Shown here: in pieces, positions 1-7,342 of the stretch
How positions within the stretch are numbered: position 1 is the first letter of the stretch
Layout: each line of letters starts with the position of its first letter
Position numbers and translations under genes: made by a program
Notes under the pieces: generated by a model
What the model was told of the DNA's origin: nothing
What the model saw: only the letters and a program-made list of their open reading frames with translations
The model's database searches: none
Assembly (NCBI GenBank): GCA_009782825.1
Contig: WRII01000021.1
Coordinates: 1-40,200 of the forward strand
From: Peptococcaceae bacterium
Lineage (GTDB): Bacteria; Bacillota; Desulfitobacteriia; Desulfitobacteriales; Syntrophobotulaceae
Direction of reading: 5' to 3'
DNA length: 40,200 nucleotides

Positions 1-2
1 AT

Positions 3-164
3 CGAAGTGCGGAGAAGTTGTCCGGCAAGGCGGTCATCGAGCTTTTCAATAGTTATCGTGTGATCGACTATATCCGCTCATACTACGAAGCCTTGCACAC
101 CACGGGACGACAGTACATTGTTAATGACATCAACCTGTATATCAAGGCGCGACAGCCAGTATAA
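3..164 (+). CDS. DUF3791-like protein, C-terminal part (cut by window edge)
   Basis: The frame is open from the window edge to a TAA at 162-164 and gives about 53 residues. The pattern of an Asp-Tyr-Ile-Arg core followed by a Leu-His-Thr-x-Gly turn and a final Asn-Asp-Ile-x-x-Tyr-Ile helix resembles small DUF3791 proteins, which are roughly 70-80 residues long and often sit in mobile or toxin-antitoxin-like clusters of gut Clostridia. The N-terminus lies outside the window. The function of the family is not known to me. The neighbouring broken genes and toxin-antitoxin remnants fit an accessory island. Confidence 0.5.
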   Translation, partial: RSAEKLSGKAVIELFNSYRVIDYIRSYYEALHTTGRQYIVNDINLYIKARQPV

Positions 165-209
165 ATGTGTACAACTAGAATAAAACTTTACCGCAATAGG
201 AGATATTTT

Positions 210-926
210 ATGCCTGAAATACAGCAGAACTTGTCAAAAAACTACGGGAAAAAACCAATGCAGGTATCATGGAATGCAAAGAGGCACTTACTGCGTGTCA
301 TGGCAATATGAAGCAGGCGGTTGAATATCTACACAGAAAAGAAGCTGCCGCAGATAAAGTTCCCCATCAGCATAACACCAAAAAACAACATCACAATCAG
401 GAACTTTCCCAACAACCACAAAGTAAAAAACGCCAGGAACAAAAGGGTCTGGAGATTGAACAGTTGAGCGGCAAACAGCGTGGACAGGCTTTTCGTCAAG
501 ATGTTGCCAACAGAAGTCTTTGGAAAAACCCGCCCGGAGACAAGCGGAAATATCAGGATTTGGATCTCTATATTGCCGGAGGCACTGGTGGATTTTTTAC
601 AGGGTAATAATCTGCGCTTGGATTTTGGAGAAGAATACAATGATGTAACGTTTATCACTTTTCTCCCGTTGATTGACACAGTTCCAATAAAAATCAGAAC
701 ACATGAAATGCTACGTTTATCTGAACAAACTGATGCGTACTTGGAGATTTATGTTATTTGGAACCCGGTATCCAAAAAGATCGCAATTTATGATGTAGAA
801 CATGATGACCTTTATGATATATCCCCTTTTGATGAATTTTTGAAAAACTCCGGAAGGTATTTGCAAAATTTGCTTGATGGAGACTTGGAAGTGTTGATGG
901 AAAGAAACGAAACGGAGGGACGATAA
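210..926 (+). pseudogene. Frameshifted protein with EF-Ts-like UBA N-terminus
   Basis: An ATG at 210 follows a good AGGAG site (198-202). The first four codons (Met-Pro-Glu-Ile) match the start of elongation factor Ts, but the frame must drop one base near 219-221 to continue as the EF-Ts UBA helix region, with LREKTNAGIM and CKEAL motifs up to about 350. A hydrophilic Gln/Lys-rich stretch follows. Near 575 one extra base moves the frame again, into a conserved-looking acidic C-terminal domain that ends at 926. The two shifts (-1, then +1) restore the original frame. The rest of EF-Ts is absent, so this is not a translation factor but a UBA domain joined to an unrelated domain. Neither shift lies in a homopolymer, which makes simple read error less likely but does not exclude it. 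No function is assigned to the C-terminal domain. Confidence 0.55.
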
Positions 927-1003
927 TGACCTATATTGAGCTCCCATCTGGTGGAGGCGGAAAATATTTGGGAGGCGAAAAACTCTTAATCTGCCGGGGC
1001 TGA
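926..1003 (+). CDS. Tiny 25-residue ORF coupled to the preceding gene
   Basis: The stop of the preceding frame and this ATG overlap as TAATG (924-928), and GGAGGG lies just upstream, so translation is plausible. The product has a Gly-rich stretch (SGGGG) and stops after 25 codons. It may be the start of a protein that was truncated during decay of the island. Nothing else supports a function. Confidence 0.25.
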   Translation: MTYIELPSGGGGKYLGGEKLLICRG

Positions 1004-1035
1004 GGGCGCGGGGAACGGGCGGAGGAAACTACAAA

Positions 1036-1620
1036 ATGATAAACAATCACCAAAATAGATTGAAGGACAATTACAATATGGAATCATGTCGTCAGCTTCC
1101 AGATGATGTGCTGGATATGCTCGCACAGCTCAAACCATCGCCGCGTCTTATCGCTCACCTCACTCTGGTGTATGACACGGTATGGAATCTTACCGCTCTG
1201 ATGAAAGAGTCATTTCCCCTTCTGAACTTTGACCGGGACGTTGTTCTGTATGGCGCGGCTATCCATGACATTGGAAAAACAGTTATTCCCGCTGAACTCT
1301 CTGAACCAGGCTCTTTGCATGAGGAGTTAGGGTTTCAACTCCTATGCAAAAAGGGGATTGACAAGAAAATCTCTCTTATTGCCCGTGATCATTCCAACTG
1401 GAATACCAACACGCAGATTGAAACGCTGCTTGTATCAGTAGCGGACAAAATATGGAAAGGAAAGAGGGTTCCGGAATTGGAAGAATTGCTTTTAAAGAAA
1501 ATACTTACGGATGATGGTGAAGATCATTGGACAGTTTTTATAGCTTTGGACGAGATCTTGGAACAGTTGGCATCTCATGCCGAAGGCCGTCTGGCTTATC
1601 ATGCAAGCTGTCCCCTGTAA
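1036..1620 (+). CDS. HD-domain metal-dependent phosphohydrolase
   Basis: The 194-residue product has the HD-superfamily metal-binding pattern in order: an early His in the Leu-Ile-Ala-His helix, the HDIGK signature (about residues 77-81), a downstream His-Glu pair, an Arg-Asp-His segment and a late Asp in the VADKIWKG segment. Such proteins hydrolyse phosphate monoesters or nucleotides, but the substrate cannot be read from the sequence. There is no signal peptide or membrane segment, so it should be cytoplasmic. GGAGGAAAC lies upstream of the ATG, and a second ATG at residue 15 is an alternative start. It is the only gene in the left island that looks complete. Confidence 0.7.
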   Translation: MINNHQNRLKDNYNMESCRQLPDDVLDMLAQLKPSPRLIAHLTLVYDTVWNLTALMKESFPLLNFDRDVVLYGAAIHDIGKTVIPAELSEPGSLHEELGFQLLCKKGIDKKISLIARDHSNWNTNTQIETLLVSVADKIWKGKRVPELEELLLKKILTDDGEDHWTVFIALDEILEQLASHAEGRLAYHASCPL

Positions 1621-1639
1621 AATCTGAGATAGGGTGTAG

Positions 1640-1990
1640 GCGGCGGGCCATGAAGAAATCAAGGGAGGAATATTTACGGATAAGGAACTTGTATTTGGGA
1701 TATTCTGGATTATTTCCGACAATGAGAATTTAGAAAACTACAGATTGTTGCGCTTTAGCGTTCCCTGCGACCTATGGGGCAACCCTATAGATAGCCCCAT
1801 AATACCGCTAAATTCAAAGAGCGGAACATCCTATAATCATAAGGCGGTCTGGGACGCTCATATAAGAAACAACTCCCAACACAAGCTATATAACAAGAAG
1901 GGCTATAATTATTACCCACGGGAACGGGTTGAGATATCAGCAAACAAGGCTGTGGTATTCCTCAACCCAATTTTAAATGAGCCACGAATA
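1640..1990 (+). pseudogene. Headless remnant of an unknown accessory gene
   Basis: The frame is open from 1640, just after an in-frame TAG at 1637-1639, with no start codon before the coding-like part. It reads as a natural protein (an aromatic-rich segment, then a VPCDLWGNP motif, Ser-Gly-Thr-Ser-Tyr-Asn-His, and a Tyr-Tyr-Pro-Arg-Glu-Arg-Val-Glu-Ile segment) as far as about 1975. There it runs into the antisense of the opposite-strand toxin gene and continues as nonsense to 2065. It is therefore missing its start and was cut at its end by a rearrangement. I do not recognise the family. Confidence 0.4.
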
Positions 1991-2148
1991 TTAGAATCCC
2001 CGCTTAGTGCCTCCGGTTTTCCTATCCCGTCGTTTCCGTTTCGCTCAATATCTTGTAGTAACTGATTTACCCGTTTTAGTGTCTTTTTGTCTTGTGATTG
2101 CCAATATAAATAGTCTCCCCATGCCTTGTCAGTCCACAATTTTGTCAT
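1912..2148 (-). pseudogene. Txe/YoeB-type toxin, C-terminal half lost
   Basis: The first 51 residues follow the YoeB/Txe family closely: a Trp-x-x-x-Ala-Trp-x-Asp-Tyr-x-x-Trp N-terminus, then a Lys-rich helix and a GKPE motif. In the family this is followed by a Gly-Phe-Trp-Ser-Arg-Arg-Ile stretch and a final His-Tyr pair that carries catalysis. Here the frame runs after GKPEALSGD (about 1996) into unrelated sequence, which is the antisense of the broken plus-strand gene. The catalytic Arg and the terminal His-Tyr are missing, so the mRNase is very probably inactive. It starts 3 bp after the antitoxin stop, as usual for a toxin-antitoxin operon. Real homology covers about 1996-2148. Confidence 0.6.
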
Positions 2149-2151
2149 GAT

Positions 2152-2409
2152 CTATTCCTCAATAAGTTCATGGGCAGTTAGTTTTCCAGCTTTGGCTTCA
2201 GCCAGAGATTGACGCAATACTTTCATATTACTTTCATTGTAAAACGGGTCAACCGAGATTTCAAATGGGATTTTGCTCTGTCGGATAGCTTGACGGACAA
2301 AAATATTAAATGCTGTTGTAATGTTCATGCCCATTTCAGAGAATAATCTGTCAGCTTGCTCTTTTATATCTTTATCCAGCCTAATTGTTACATTAGTCAT
2401 TTCAGCCAC
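2152..2409 (-). CDS. relB: RelB/DinJ-family antitoxin
   Basis: About 85 residues with the family layout: an N-terminal ribbon-helix-helix (TNVTIRLD, then a charged helix and GMNITTAFNIF) that binds DNA, and an acidic C-terminal tail that would bind the toxin. The pattern MTNVTIR...LF..MGMN.TTA.N.F.RQ is typical. The start is uncertain: GTG at 2409 lies 8 nt from the site AAAGGGG (minus strand 2424-2418), ATG at 2400 is internal to it, and GTG at 2418 is too close to the site. The gene is intact although its toxin is truncated, so it may persist as an orphan repressor or antidote. It has its own promoter with repeat operators at 2431-2496. Confidence 0.75.
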   Translation of the reverse strand: MAEMTNVTIRLDKDIKEQADRLFSEMGMNITTAFNIFVRQAIRQSKIPFEISVDPFYNESNMKVLRQSLAEAKAGKLTAHELIEE

Positions 2410-2430
2410 GAAAACCACCCCTTTCTAAAT

Positions 2431-2459
2431 ATTATACAGCATTATATGTGCAATATCAA
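2431..2459 (-). promoter_or_regulatory. Vegetative promoter of the relB-toxin operon
   Basis: Read on the minus strand, TTGATA (plus-strand 2454-2459) and TATAAT (plus-strand 2431-2436) are separated by exactly 17 bp, a near-perfect sigma-A promoter pointing into relB. Confidence 0.75.
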
Positions 2460-2496
2460 TAGTTTGCACATATGAGTGCACATATGAGTACACATA
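2445..2496. promoter_or_regulatory. Putative RelB operator: inverted and direct repeats
   Basis: TATGTGCAA (2445-2453) and TTTGCACATA (2463-2472) form an inverted repeat that encloses the -35 box of the relB promoter. The CACATATGAGT motif is then repeated directly, with a third partial CACATAT copy ending at about 2496. Repeats of this type over a toxin-antitoxin promoter are expected operators for the ribbon-helix-helix antitoxin. Binding is inferred from position. Confidence 0.5.
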
Positions 2497-2514
2497 TATA
2501 CTTTGCGTTCCTTT

Positions 2515-2625
2515 GCGTTTGTCAGGGGAACTGGAGGACGGCTATTTTGCTATTGAGGCAGGTGTCTATTTGGAAGACGACAAAGACGAATTGCTTGGCG
2601 GCCATCAGCAAGTCACCTTGTCCAT
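2515..2625 (+). other. Possible coding remnant ahead of the lipoprotein gene
   Basis: This stretch is in frame with the lipoprotein gene and reads as an acidic, protein-like segment (GELEDGYFAIEAG, then LEDDKDELLGG), but it has no ribosome binding site and is followed by a full promoter and a strong ribosome binding site for the lipoprotein. It looks like the tail of a lost gene and not an N-terminal extension. Confidence 0.2.
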
Positions 2626-2646
2626 TATGGTCTCATTTGATATAAT
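2618..2646 (+). promoter_or_regulatory. Promoter of the lipoprotein gene
   Basis: TTGTCC (2618-2623) and TATAAT (2641-2646) are 17 bp apart, followed by AGGAGG (2659-2664) and the ATG at 2675. The promoter lies inside the upstream in-frame extension and therefore argues for the 2675 start. Confidence 0.65.
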
Positions 2647-2674
2647 TATGTTAAAAAGAGGAGGGGATATCAAA

Positions 2675-3274
2675 ATGCAATACTATGCGAAAAGAAAAAG
2701 GGTTGTACTCATAGTATTAATTGCGGTTCTCTTGTTTTCTTTTATCGCGTGTAAGAATGCCATTCCCAATGAAGATAATGCGATTCTCAATGAAGAGGGA
2801 AGCGAGCTCATGCAGCATGTGTATGATGATCCGTTGTTTGGGAGTTTTTCCATTGAATTCCCCAAAGGATGGAACATGACAGAAATGAAAGCTAAGGCAG
2901 AAAACTCGGAACAGCAAGAGAGCCTTTTTTCCATGTTTACACTTCAGTTGAGAAGAACGGCGGAGGCCGACTGTGTTACATTTCGGGCGGAGGACTGCAT
3001 TGTTTTTCAGATGGATAGGACGTGGATGTTTTATGAGACTGTTGTTGAGGAAAAAGGGACTTATACGAAGAGCAGGACAGAGCTTACTGACGACAACAAG
3101 CAAGTGGATGTGTATGTTGATTCAAGCACACTCTCGGAGAATATTTATCTGATATATCTTTATGGAAAAGACGACACCACCTATTATTACGGCGAGGTCA
3201 AGGTAAGCAAATCTGTTTATGATGCTAATAAGGATACTATCGAACATGTTATGAAGAGTTTTAAAATCAATTAA
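2675..3274 (+). CDS. Predicted lipoprotein of unknown function
   Basis: The 199-residue product starts with a Lys/Arg-rich n-region (residues 5-9), a hydrophobic core and a Phe-Ile-Ala-Cys lipobox at about residues 19-22, so it should be diacylated and anchored on the outer face of the membrane. The Phe at -3 of the lipobox is unusual but tolerated. The mature part has a conserved-looking SFSIEFPKGW motif and alternating beta-type segments that resemble small extracellular proteins of the PsbP/DUF1795 kind, but I cannot assign a family. The ATG at 2675 is preceded by AGGAGGGG with 8 nt spacing. It is monocistronic and is followed by a repeat-rich spacer. Confidence 0.6.
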   Translation: MQYYAKRKRVVLIVLIAVLLFSFIACKNAIPNEDNAILNEEGSELMQHVYDDPLFGSFSIEFPKGWNMTEMKAKAENSEQQESLFSMFTLQLRRTAEADCVTFRAEDCIVFQMDRTWMFYETVVEEKGTYTKSRTELTDDNKQVDVYVDSSTLSENIYLIYLYGKDDTTYYYGEVKVSKSVYDANKDTIEHVMKSFKIN

Positions 3275-3299
3275 GGGGCTATAACTAAACAGATAATTC

Positions 3300-3386
3300 G
3301 ACCCACGAAAAGCCACAGACCCACAACAAGACCCACAGCCCCACGACCCCACGACCCCACGACCCCACAGACCCACGAAAAGTCAC
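3300..3386 (+). repeat. GACCCAC-rich tandem repeat block before rpsT
   Basis: Two 17-bp direct repeats (GACCCACGAAAAGCCAC at 3300-3316 and the same with one change at 3370-3386) flank variants of GACCCAC and an array of almost four copies of the 8-mer CCCCACGA (3339-3368). The second 17-mer touches the -35 box of the rpsT promoter. No gene or clear hairpin lies in the block. Confidence 0.7.
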
Positions 3387-3416
3387 TTGCATATCCCTCT
3401 CAAAATATGCTAGAAT
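3387..3416 (+). promoter_or_regulatory. Promoter of rpsT
   Basis: TTGCAT (3387-3392) and TAGAAT (3411-3416) with an 18-bp spacer lie about 45 bp before the rpsT start codon. Confidence 0.5.
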
Positions 3417-3460
3417 ACTCCTTGCATACCAAAACAGGTCTCCCTGAAGGAGGTGACACC

Positions 3461-3724
3461 ATGGCCAATATCAAATCAGCCATCAAACGCGCCAAACTTT
3501 CCAAAGCGAAAAACTTTGAGAATGCATCCGCCAGATCTGCTCTCAAAACGTCCATCAAACGTTTTGAAGAAACTCTGACGACTGATCCTGACCAGGCACA
3601 GCAGGCCCTGCGGAGCGCTTCTCGTTCATTGGATAAAGCTGCGTCTAAAGGATTGATTCATAAAAACAAGGCCGCGCGCAAAAAGTCCCGTTTGACCAAG
3701 CGACTGGCCAAGGTTGCTGGATAA
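3461..3724 (+). CDS. rpsT: Small ribosomal subunit protein bS20
   Basis: The 87-residue product is basic and helical throughout, starting [10 protein letters not shown] and ending with the [15 protein letters not shown] region typical of S20. S20 binds 16S rRNA early in assembly of the 30S subunit. GGAGGTG (3449-3455) precedes the ATG and decides the start over an in-frame upstream ATG at 3407. It stands alone with its own promoter and a terminator at 3743-3781. Length and composition are normal for the family. Confidence 0.97.
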   Translation: MANIKSAIKRAKLSKAKNFENASARSALKTSIKRFEETLTTDPDQAQQALRSASRSLDKAASKGLIHKNKAARKKSRLTKRLAKVAG

Positions 3725-3742
3725 AAGGAAGCATCTTTGAAA

Positions 3743-3781
3743 AAATCCGAACCGATGCCGGGGGGCGACGAGTTCGGATTT
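3743..3781 (+). terminator. Terminator after rpsT
   Basis: A perfect 10-bp stem, AAATCCGAAC (3743-3752) with GTTCGGATTT (3772-3781), is followed by a T-rich run. Its presence also rules out the TTG at 3737 as start of the next gene. Confidence 0.75.
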
Positions 3782-3814
3782 GTTCGTTTATCTATCTTGG
3801 AAGGAGGGATTAGC

Positions 3815-4234
3815 ATGTGCGATTTCGAATTGACTATGGAGCTGTGCCACCAAATGACAGAGGCAGCGGCAAAAGCGCAGAAAGATTTGGGCGTATGTAT
3901 CTCCATGGCCATTGCCGATCCACATGGAGCTTTGCGGTACTTTTGCCGTTTTGGCGACGCGATTTTGCCCAGTGTGGAGATTTCCCAGAACAAGGCTTAC
4001 ACAGCGGCGGTGCTGGGACAAAGTACACGGGAATTTGGGAAAATTGCCCAAGCGGGCGGAGAGGCCTTTGGGATCAATGTAACCTTTCCTAAGCTGGTGA
4101 TTTTCGGCGGCGGATTTCCGTTGAAAGTGGACGGAAAAACTGTCGGAGGCTTGGGCATAAGCGGGGGCAGCGTGGAAGAAGATGAAGCGGTAGCGGCGCG
4201 TGTGTTGGAGGTATTTCAAGGGCGGCAAAGGTGA
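3815..4234 (+). CDS. GlcG/HbpS-family protein (DUF336)
   Basis: The 139-residue product has the family layout: an N-terminal amphipathic helix (residues 5-28), a beta strand followed by an ADPHG turn, a SQNKAYTAA helix, an FGGGFPL turn and a C-terminal GLGISGGSVEEDEAVA segment. Members bind haem or other cofactors (HbpS) or accompany glycolate and diol metabolism (GlcG), but the ligand cannot be told from sequence. Start: ATG 3815 with AAGGAGGG six bases upstream. The stop overlaps the ATG of the radical SAM gene (TGATG), which implies co-translation, an unusual partnership for this family. There is no signal peptide, so it should be cytoplasmic. Confidence 0.8.
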   Translation: MCDFELTMELCHQMTEAAAKAQKDLGVCISMAIADPHGALRYFCRFGDAILPSVEISQNKAYTAAVLGQSTREFGKIAQAGGEAFGINVTFPKLVIFGGGFPLKVDGKTVGGLGISGGSVEEDEAVAARVLEVFQGRQR

Positions 4235-5724
4235 TGAGGTCTCTGGATTTAAAAAACTATCCCATAGCCTCTCATGTCCATCTGTACAGACAGGGAGGTA
4301 TGAATATTGCCTACGACGTCAATTCGGGGTCTTTGCATCTTTTGGATGATATGACTTTTGCGTACATTGGAGAATGGAGTGACTACCAGAAGGCTTTTCC
4401 ACAGGGCTTGGATCGGCCTGAGTCTATGCTGGCGGCGACGGGACATTCTCTGAACCGGACAGCGAAGGCGGATATTTTGCGCGAATTGGCAGAGCTTCAG
4501 GCTGAGGACCTGCTGTTTTCGCGGCCCGTGGTTTTTGAGGGGCCGGAAACTCCTCAGAGGCCTCAGATAGAGATCAAAGCCATATGTCTGCATGTGGCCC
4601 ATGACTGCAATTTGCGTTGCGGGTACTGTTTTGCGGGAACAGGGCCTTTTGGAGGAGGGCGTGGCCTCATGAGCCTGGAGGTGGGCAAAAAAGCCTTGGA
4701 TTTTGTAGTCCGGGCCAGCGGGGTTCGCAAACACTGCGAAGTGGATTTTTTTGGCGGAGAGCCTCTGCTGAATTGGCCGGTGGTGCGGGATCTTGTGGGA
4801 TATGGACGGGAATTGGAAAAGCGTTCAGGGAAAACGATCAAGTTTACGATGACCACCAACGGGGTATTGTTTACAGATGAGGTTCAGGATTTTGTGGAGA
4901 AGGAGCATATCAGTCTGGTTCTGAGTCTGGACGGACGGCAAGAGACTCATGACCGTATGCGCGTGTTCTGCGACGGTTCGGGCAGCTATGAGGCGGTTGT
5001 GGATCGTGTGAGTGGATGGATGCGACGTCATGCTCAAACGTCCCGATATGCGATGGGAACCTATTCCTATGTGCGGGGGACATACACCCGGCATAACCTG
5101 GATTTTTACAGGGATGTGCTGCATATGGCGGACTTGGGAATAGAGAGGATTTCTTTGGAGCCTGTGGTAGCTTCGTCTGGTACTCTGTCTGATGCTTCGC
5201 CCGGGAGTCCATCTGATGGGGAGTGTTCTTGTTCTTATGGGCTGACTCGCGAGCATGTGGAGGCTTTGTGCGAGTCCTATGATATCCTGGGCGAAGAGGC
5301 GCGCAAGGGAAACTTTACTTTCTTTCATTTTAACGCGGGATTGGCCGGGCCGTGTCTGCCCAAACGCTTGTCAGGGTGCGGTGCGGGGTACGAATATGTG
5401 GCGGTTTCGCCGGAAGGGGACCTGTATCCGTGTCATCAGTTTGTGGGGCAGGAGGCTTTTAAAATGGGGTCTCTGTTCCAGGACAGCCTGGGGGGCCTCA
5501 CGGAGAAGGCGACTGCGGATCTGGCGGAGAGGTTCCGCCAAACGACGGTTTACAGCAAGGCGGCCTGCCGGGGGTGTTGGGCGCGGTTCTCCTGCAGCGG
5601 CGGGTGTCACGCTTCTAATGTGGCTCATGGGGGCGCTTTGGACGAGGTGTATGTTTTGGGATGCGCTCTGCAGAAGAAAAGACTGGAAGTGGCCTACTAC
5701 TTGCAAATTTGTGAGGCGGGATAG
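4234..5724 (+). CDS. SCIFF-type radical SAM/SPASM peptide maturase
   Basis: The 496-residue protein has an N-terminal precursor-recognition-like region (about 1-110), a radical SAM core with the CxxxCxxC cluster at residues 125, 129 and 132, followed by FAGTGPFGG and the VDFFGGEPLLNW motif, and a C-terminal SPASM-type Cys-rich region (CGAGYEY, YPCHQFVG, CRGCWARFSCSGGC, LGCALQKKR). These match the maturases that put thioether crosslinks into SCIFF peptides (six Cys in forty-five residues) in Clostridia. An extra Ser/Gly/Cys-rich loop near residues 310-333 looks like an insertion. I find no SCIFF precursor ORF beside it. The upstream partner is instead a GlcG-like gene that overlaps it by one base. 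GTG 4231 is an alternative start. Confidence 0.85.
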   Translation: MRSLDLKNYPIASHVHLYRQGGMNIAYDVNSGSLHLLDDMTFAYIGEWSDYQKAFPQGLDRPESMLAATGHSLNRTAKADILRELAELQAEDLLFSRPVVFEGPETPQRPQIEIKAICLHVAHDCNLRCGYCFAGTGPFGGGRGLMSLEVGKKALDFVVRASGVRKHCEVDFFGGEPLLNWPVVRDLVGYGRELEKRSGKTIKFTMTTNGVLFTDEVQDFVEKEHISLVLSLDGRQETHDRMRVFCDGSGSYEAVVDRVSGWMRRHAQTSRYAMGTYSYVRGTYTRHNLDFYRDVLHMADLGIERISLEPVVASSGTLSDASPGSPSDGECSCSYGLTREHVEALCESYDILGEEARKGNFTFFHFNAGLAGPCLPKRLSGCGAGYEYVAVSPEGDLYPCHQFVGQEAFKMGSLFQDSLGGLTEKATADLAERFRQTTVYSKAACRGCWARFSCSGGCHASNVAHGGALDEVYVLGCALQKKRLEVAYYLQICEAG

Positions 5725-5781
5725 GTGGGATCTGCGAAGGGTGAAGGTACATAGTTCACATAGGTCAAAGGGAGGGATCTT

Positions 5782-6453
5782 ATGTTTGGGAAGAAAATGC
5801 AGAAGATCATGGTGATCGCCTTGGTGCTGCTTTTGTCTGTAGCCCTTGTAGCGACGTCTGTCGGGGGGATTGGATACTTGTTTAGCAAAAAGCCTGATCA
5901 AGGGGGACAGGACTACCAAGCGGCATTCCAACAGGAGTACGATCAGCTGATTCTCAACATTGAGCAGCTTGAGGCGAGAGTGGCTGAAGATCCCTCTAAC
6001 GCGGACGCGCAAAAAGCCCTTGCGGGCCTTTATGCCCAGAGGGCTCAGTATGCGGTATATTGGTCGTTTATTGGAATCATAACGGATCCTCAAGCCGACT
6101 ATCAAAAGGCAATGGAGGGGTTCCAGGCGTGTCTGGAGATACAACAGGAACGGCCGGCAGATGTATTATTGGCTTTGGCCGAGGTGTCGTGGCGGGCGGG
6201 GAACAATGACCTGTCTGAGAGCACGTATCTGGAGCTGTTGGAACGTGAGCCGGAAAATAGAGATGTTCTTATAGGCTATGGCTACTTTCTGCGGGATGGG
6301 TTAGAAGACAGGGACCAGGCTATTGCCCAATGGGAAAAGGCTAGGTCATTAACTGAGGACGCGGAGGTTCAGGCGCAGCTGGATGAGCTCATTCAGAGTG
6401 CGAAGAGTCAGGATATTCATGTCGAAGAAGGCAATGATCGTGGGAACGACTGA
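5782..6453 (+). CDS. Membrane-anchored TPR protein
   Basis: The 223-residue product has a short basic N-terminus and one membrane segment (about residues 8-34), then a soluble helical domain with TPR-like units (DPSNADAQKALAGLYAQRAQY, then the LALAEVSWRAGN and LIGYGYFLRDG helices) to about residue 205 and an acidic tail. It should face the outside and act as a protein-binding scaffold; no partner can be named. GGGAGGGAT lies before the ATG. It precedes walJ and htrA in the same direction with only 23 bp between, so an envelope-related role is plausible. Confidence 0.7.
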   Translation: MFGKKMQKIMVIALVLLLSVALVATSVGGIGYLFSKKPDQGGQDYQAAFQQEYDQLILNIEQLEARVAEDPSNADAQKALAGLYAQRAQYAVYWSFIGIITDPQADYQKAMEGFQACLEIQQERPADVLLALAEVSWRAGNNDLSESTYLELLEREPENRDVLIGYGYFLRDGLEDRDQAIAQWEKARSLTEDAEVQAQLDELIQSAKSQDIHVEEGNDRGND

Positions 6454-6476
6454 AGAGAGATAACGCGGGGAATGAG

Positions 6477-7286
6477 GTGAGAGATGTGCATTTTTGTTCC
6501 TTAGCCAGCGGAAGTTCGGGAAATGCTGTCCTGGTGGGGGAGGCGGGCCGTCATTTTCTCGTGGATTGCGGCATCAGCGGAAATCGTGTCCTGGCTCATT
6601 TGGCAGCGGTGGGGATCCCTGTGGAGGAGCTTGAGGGGATTCTCGTAACTCATGAGCATACGGATCATATTTTGGGGGCCGGGGTGTTGGCCCGCCGCCT
6701 GAAGATCCCTGTGTATGCAGGGGAAGGGGTCTGGGAGGGTATGGAAAAGACTTTGGGGCGGCTGCGGTCCGACCAAAAGAAGGTTCTGGATCGGGAGGTG
6801 ACCCTGGCGGGACTTCATGTGGACTTGTTTACGACCTCTCACGATTGCCGGCAGGGCAAGGGGATGAAAATTACAGGAGAACAGGGCACTCTGGGGATTC
6901 TCACAGATACAGGCATTGTGACAGATCAGATGCATAAAGCTTTGATGGGGTGTACGTCTTTCTTAATTGAGGCGAACCATGATCTGGATCGTTTGTGGAA
7001 GGGGAGATATCCTCCGAGCCTCAAGAAGCGCATTGCGGGGGTTCGCGGCCATCTGAGCAATATTCAGGCGGCGGAGGGGTTGTGCCGGTGGGTGCAGAGC
7101 AATACGCAGCGTGTTGTGCTGGCCCATCTCAGTGAGGAGAACAACACGCCTGAGCTGGCTATGCGTACAGTGTGCTCTATTTTACGGGATTCACCGGTCA
7201 AGGGGCGGTGTCCGAAGCTCAAGATCCGCGTGGCTCCGCGTCATGGCCCCCATGAGCTGATTATATTGGATGGGGAGAATGCTTAA
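6477..7286 (+). CDS. walJ: MBL-fold hydrolase, WalJ/YycJ family
   Basis: The 269-residue protein starts with the LASGSSGN motif of the family and carries the metallo-beta-lactamase HxHxDH signature (H59, H61, D63, H64), a TSHD motif and a C-terminal VLAHLSEENN segment. In Bacillus and relatives walJ belongs to the WalRK cell-wall regulon and the protein is a likely DNA or RNA exonuclease that couples wall synthesis with division. Here the walRK genes are absent from the window, but the walJ-htrA neighbourhood is retained. GTG 6477 is given; GTG 6486, which has GAGGTGA five bases upstream, is at least as good. Confidence 0.85.
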   Translation: MRDVHFCSLASGSSGNAVLVGEAGRHFLVDCGISGNRVLAHLAAVGIPVEELEGILVTHEHTDHILGAGVLARRLKIPVYAGEGVWEGMEKTLGRLRSDQKKVLDREVTLAGLHVDLFTTSHDCRQGKGMKITGEQGTLGILTDTGIVTDQMHKALMGCTSFLIEANHDLDRLWKGRYPPSLKKRIAGVRGHLSNIQAAEGLCRWVQSNTQRVVLAHLSEENNTPELAMRTVCSILRDSPVKGRCPKLKIRVAPRHGPHELIILDGENA

Positions 7287-7342
7287 CGGAGTGCTGCACG
7301 GGTTATTTGGGTACAGTCCATAAAGAAAGGAGAGTGAACGAA

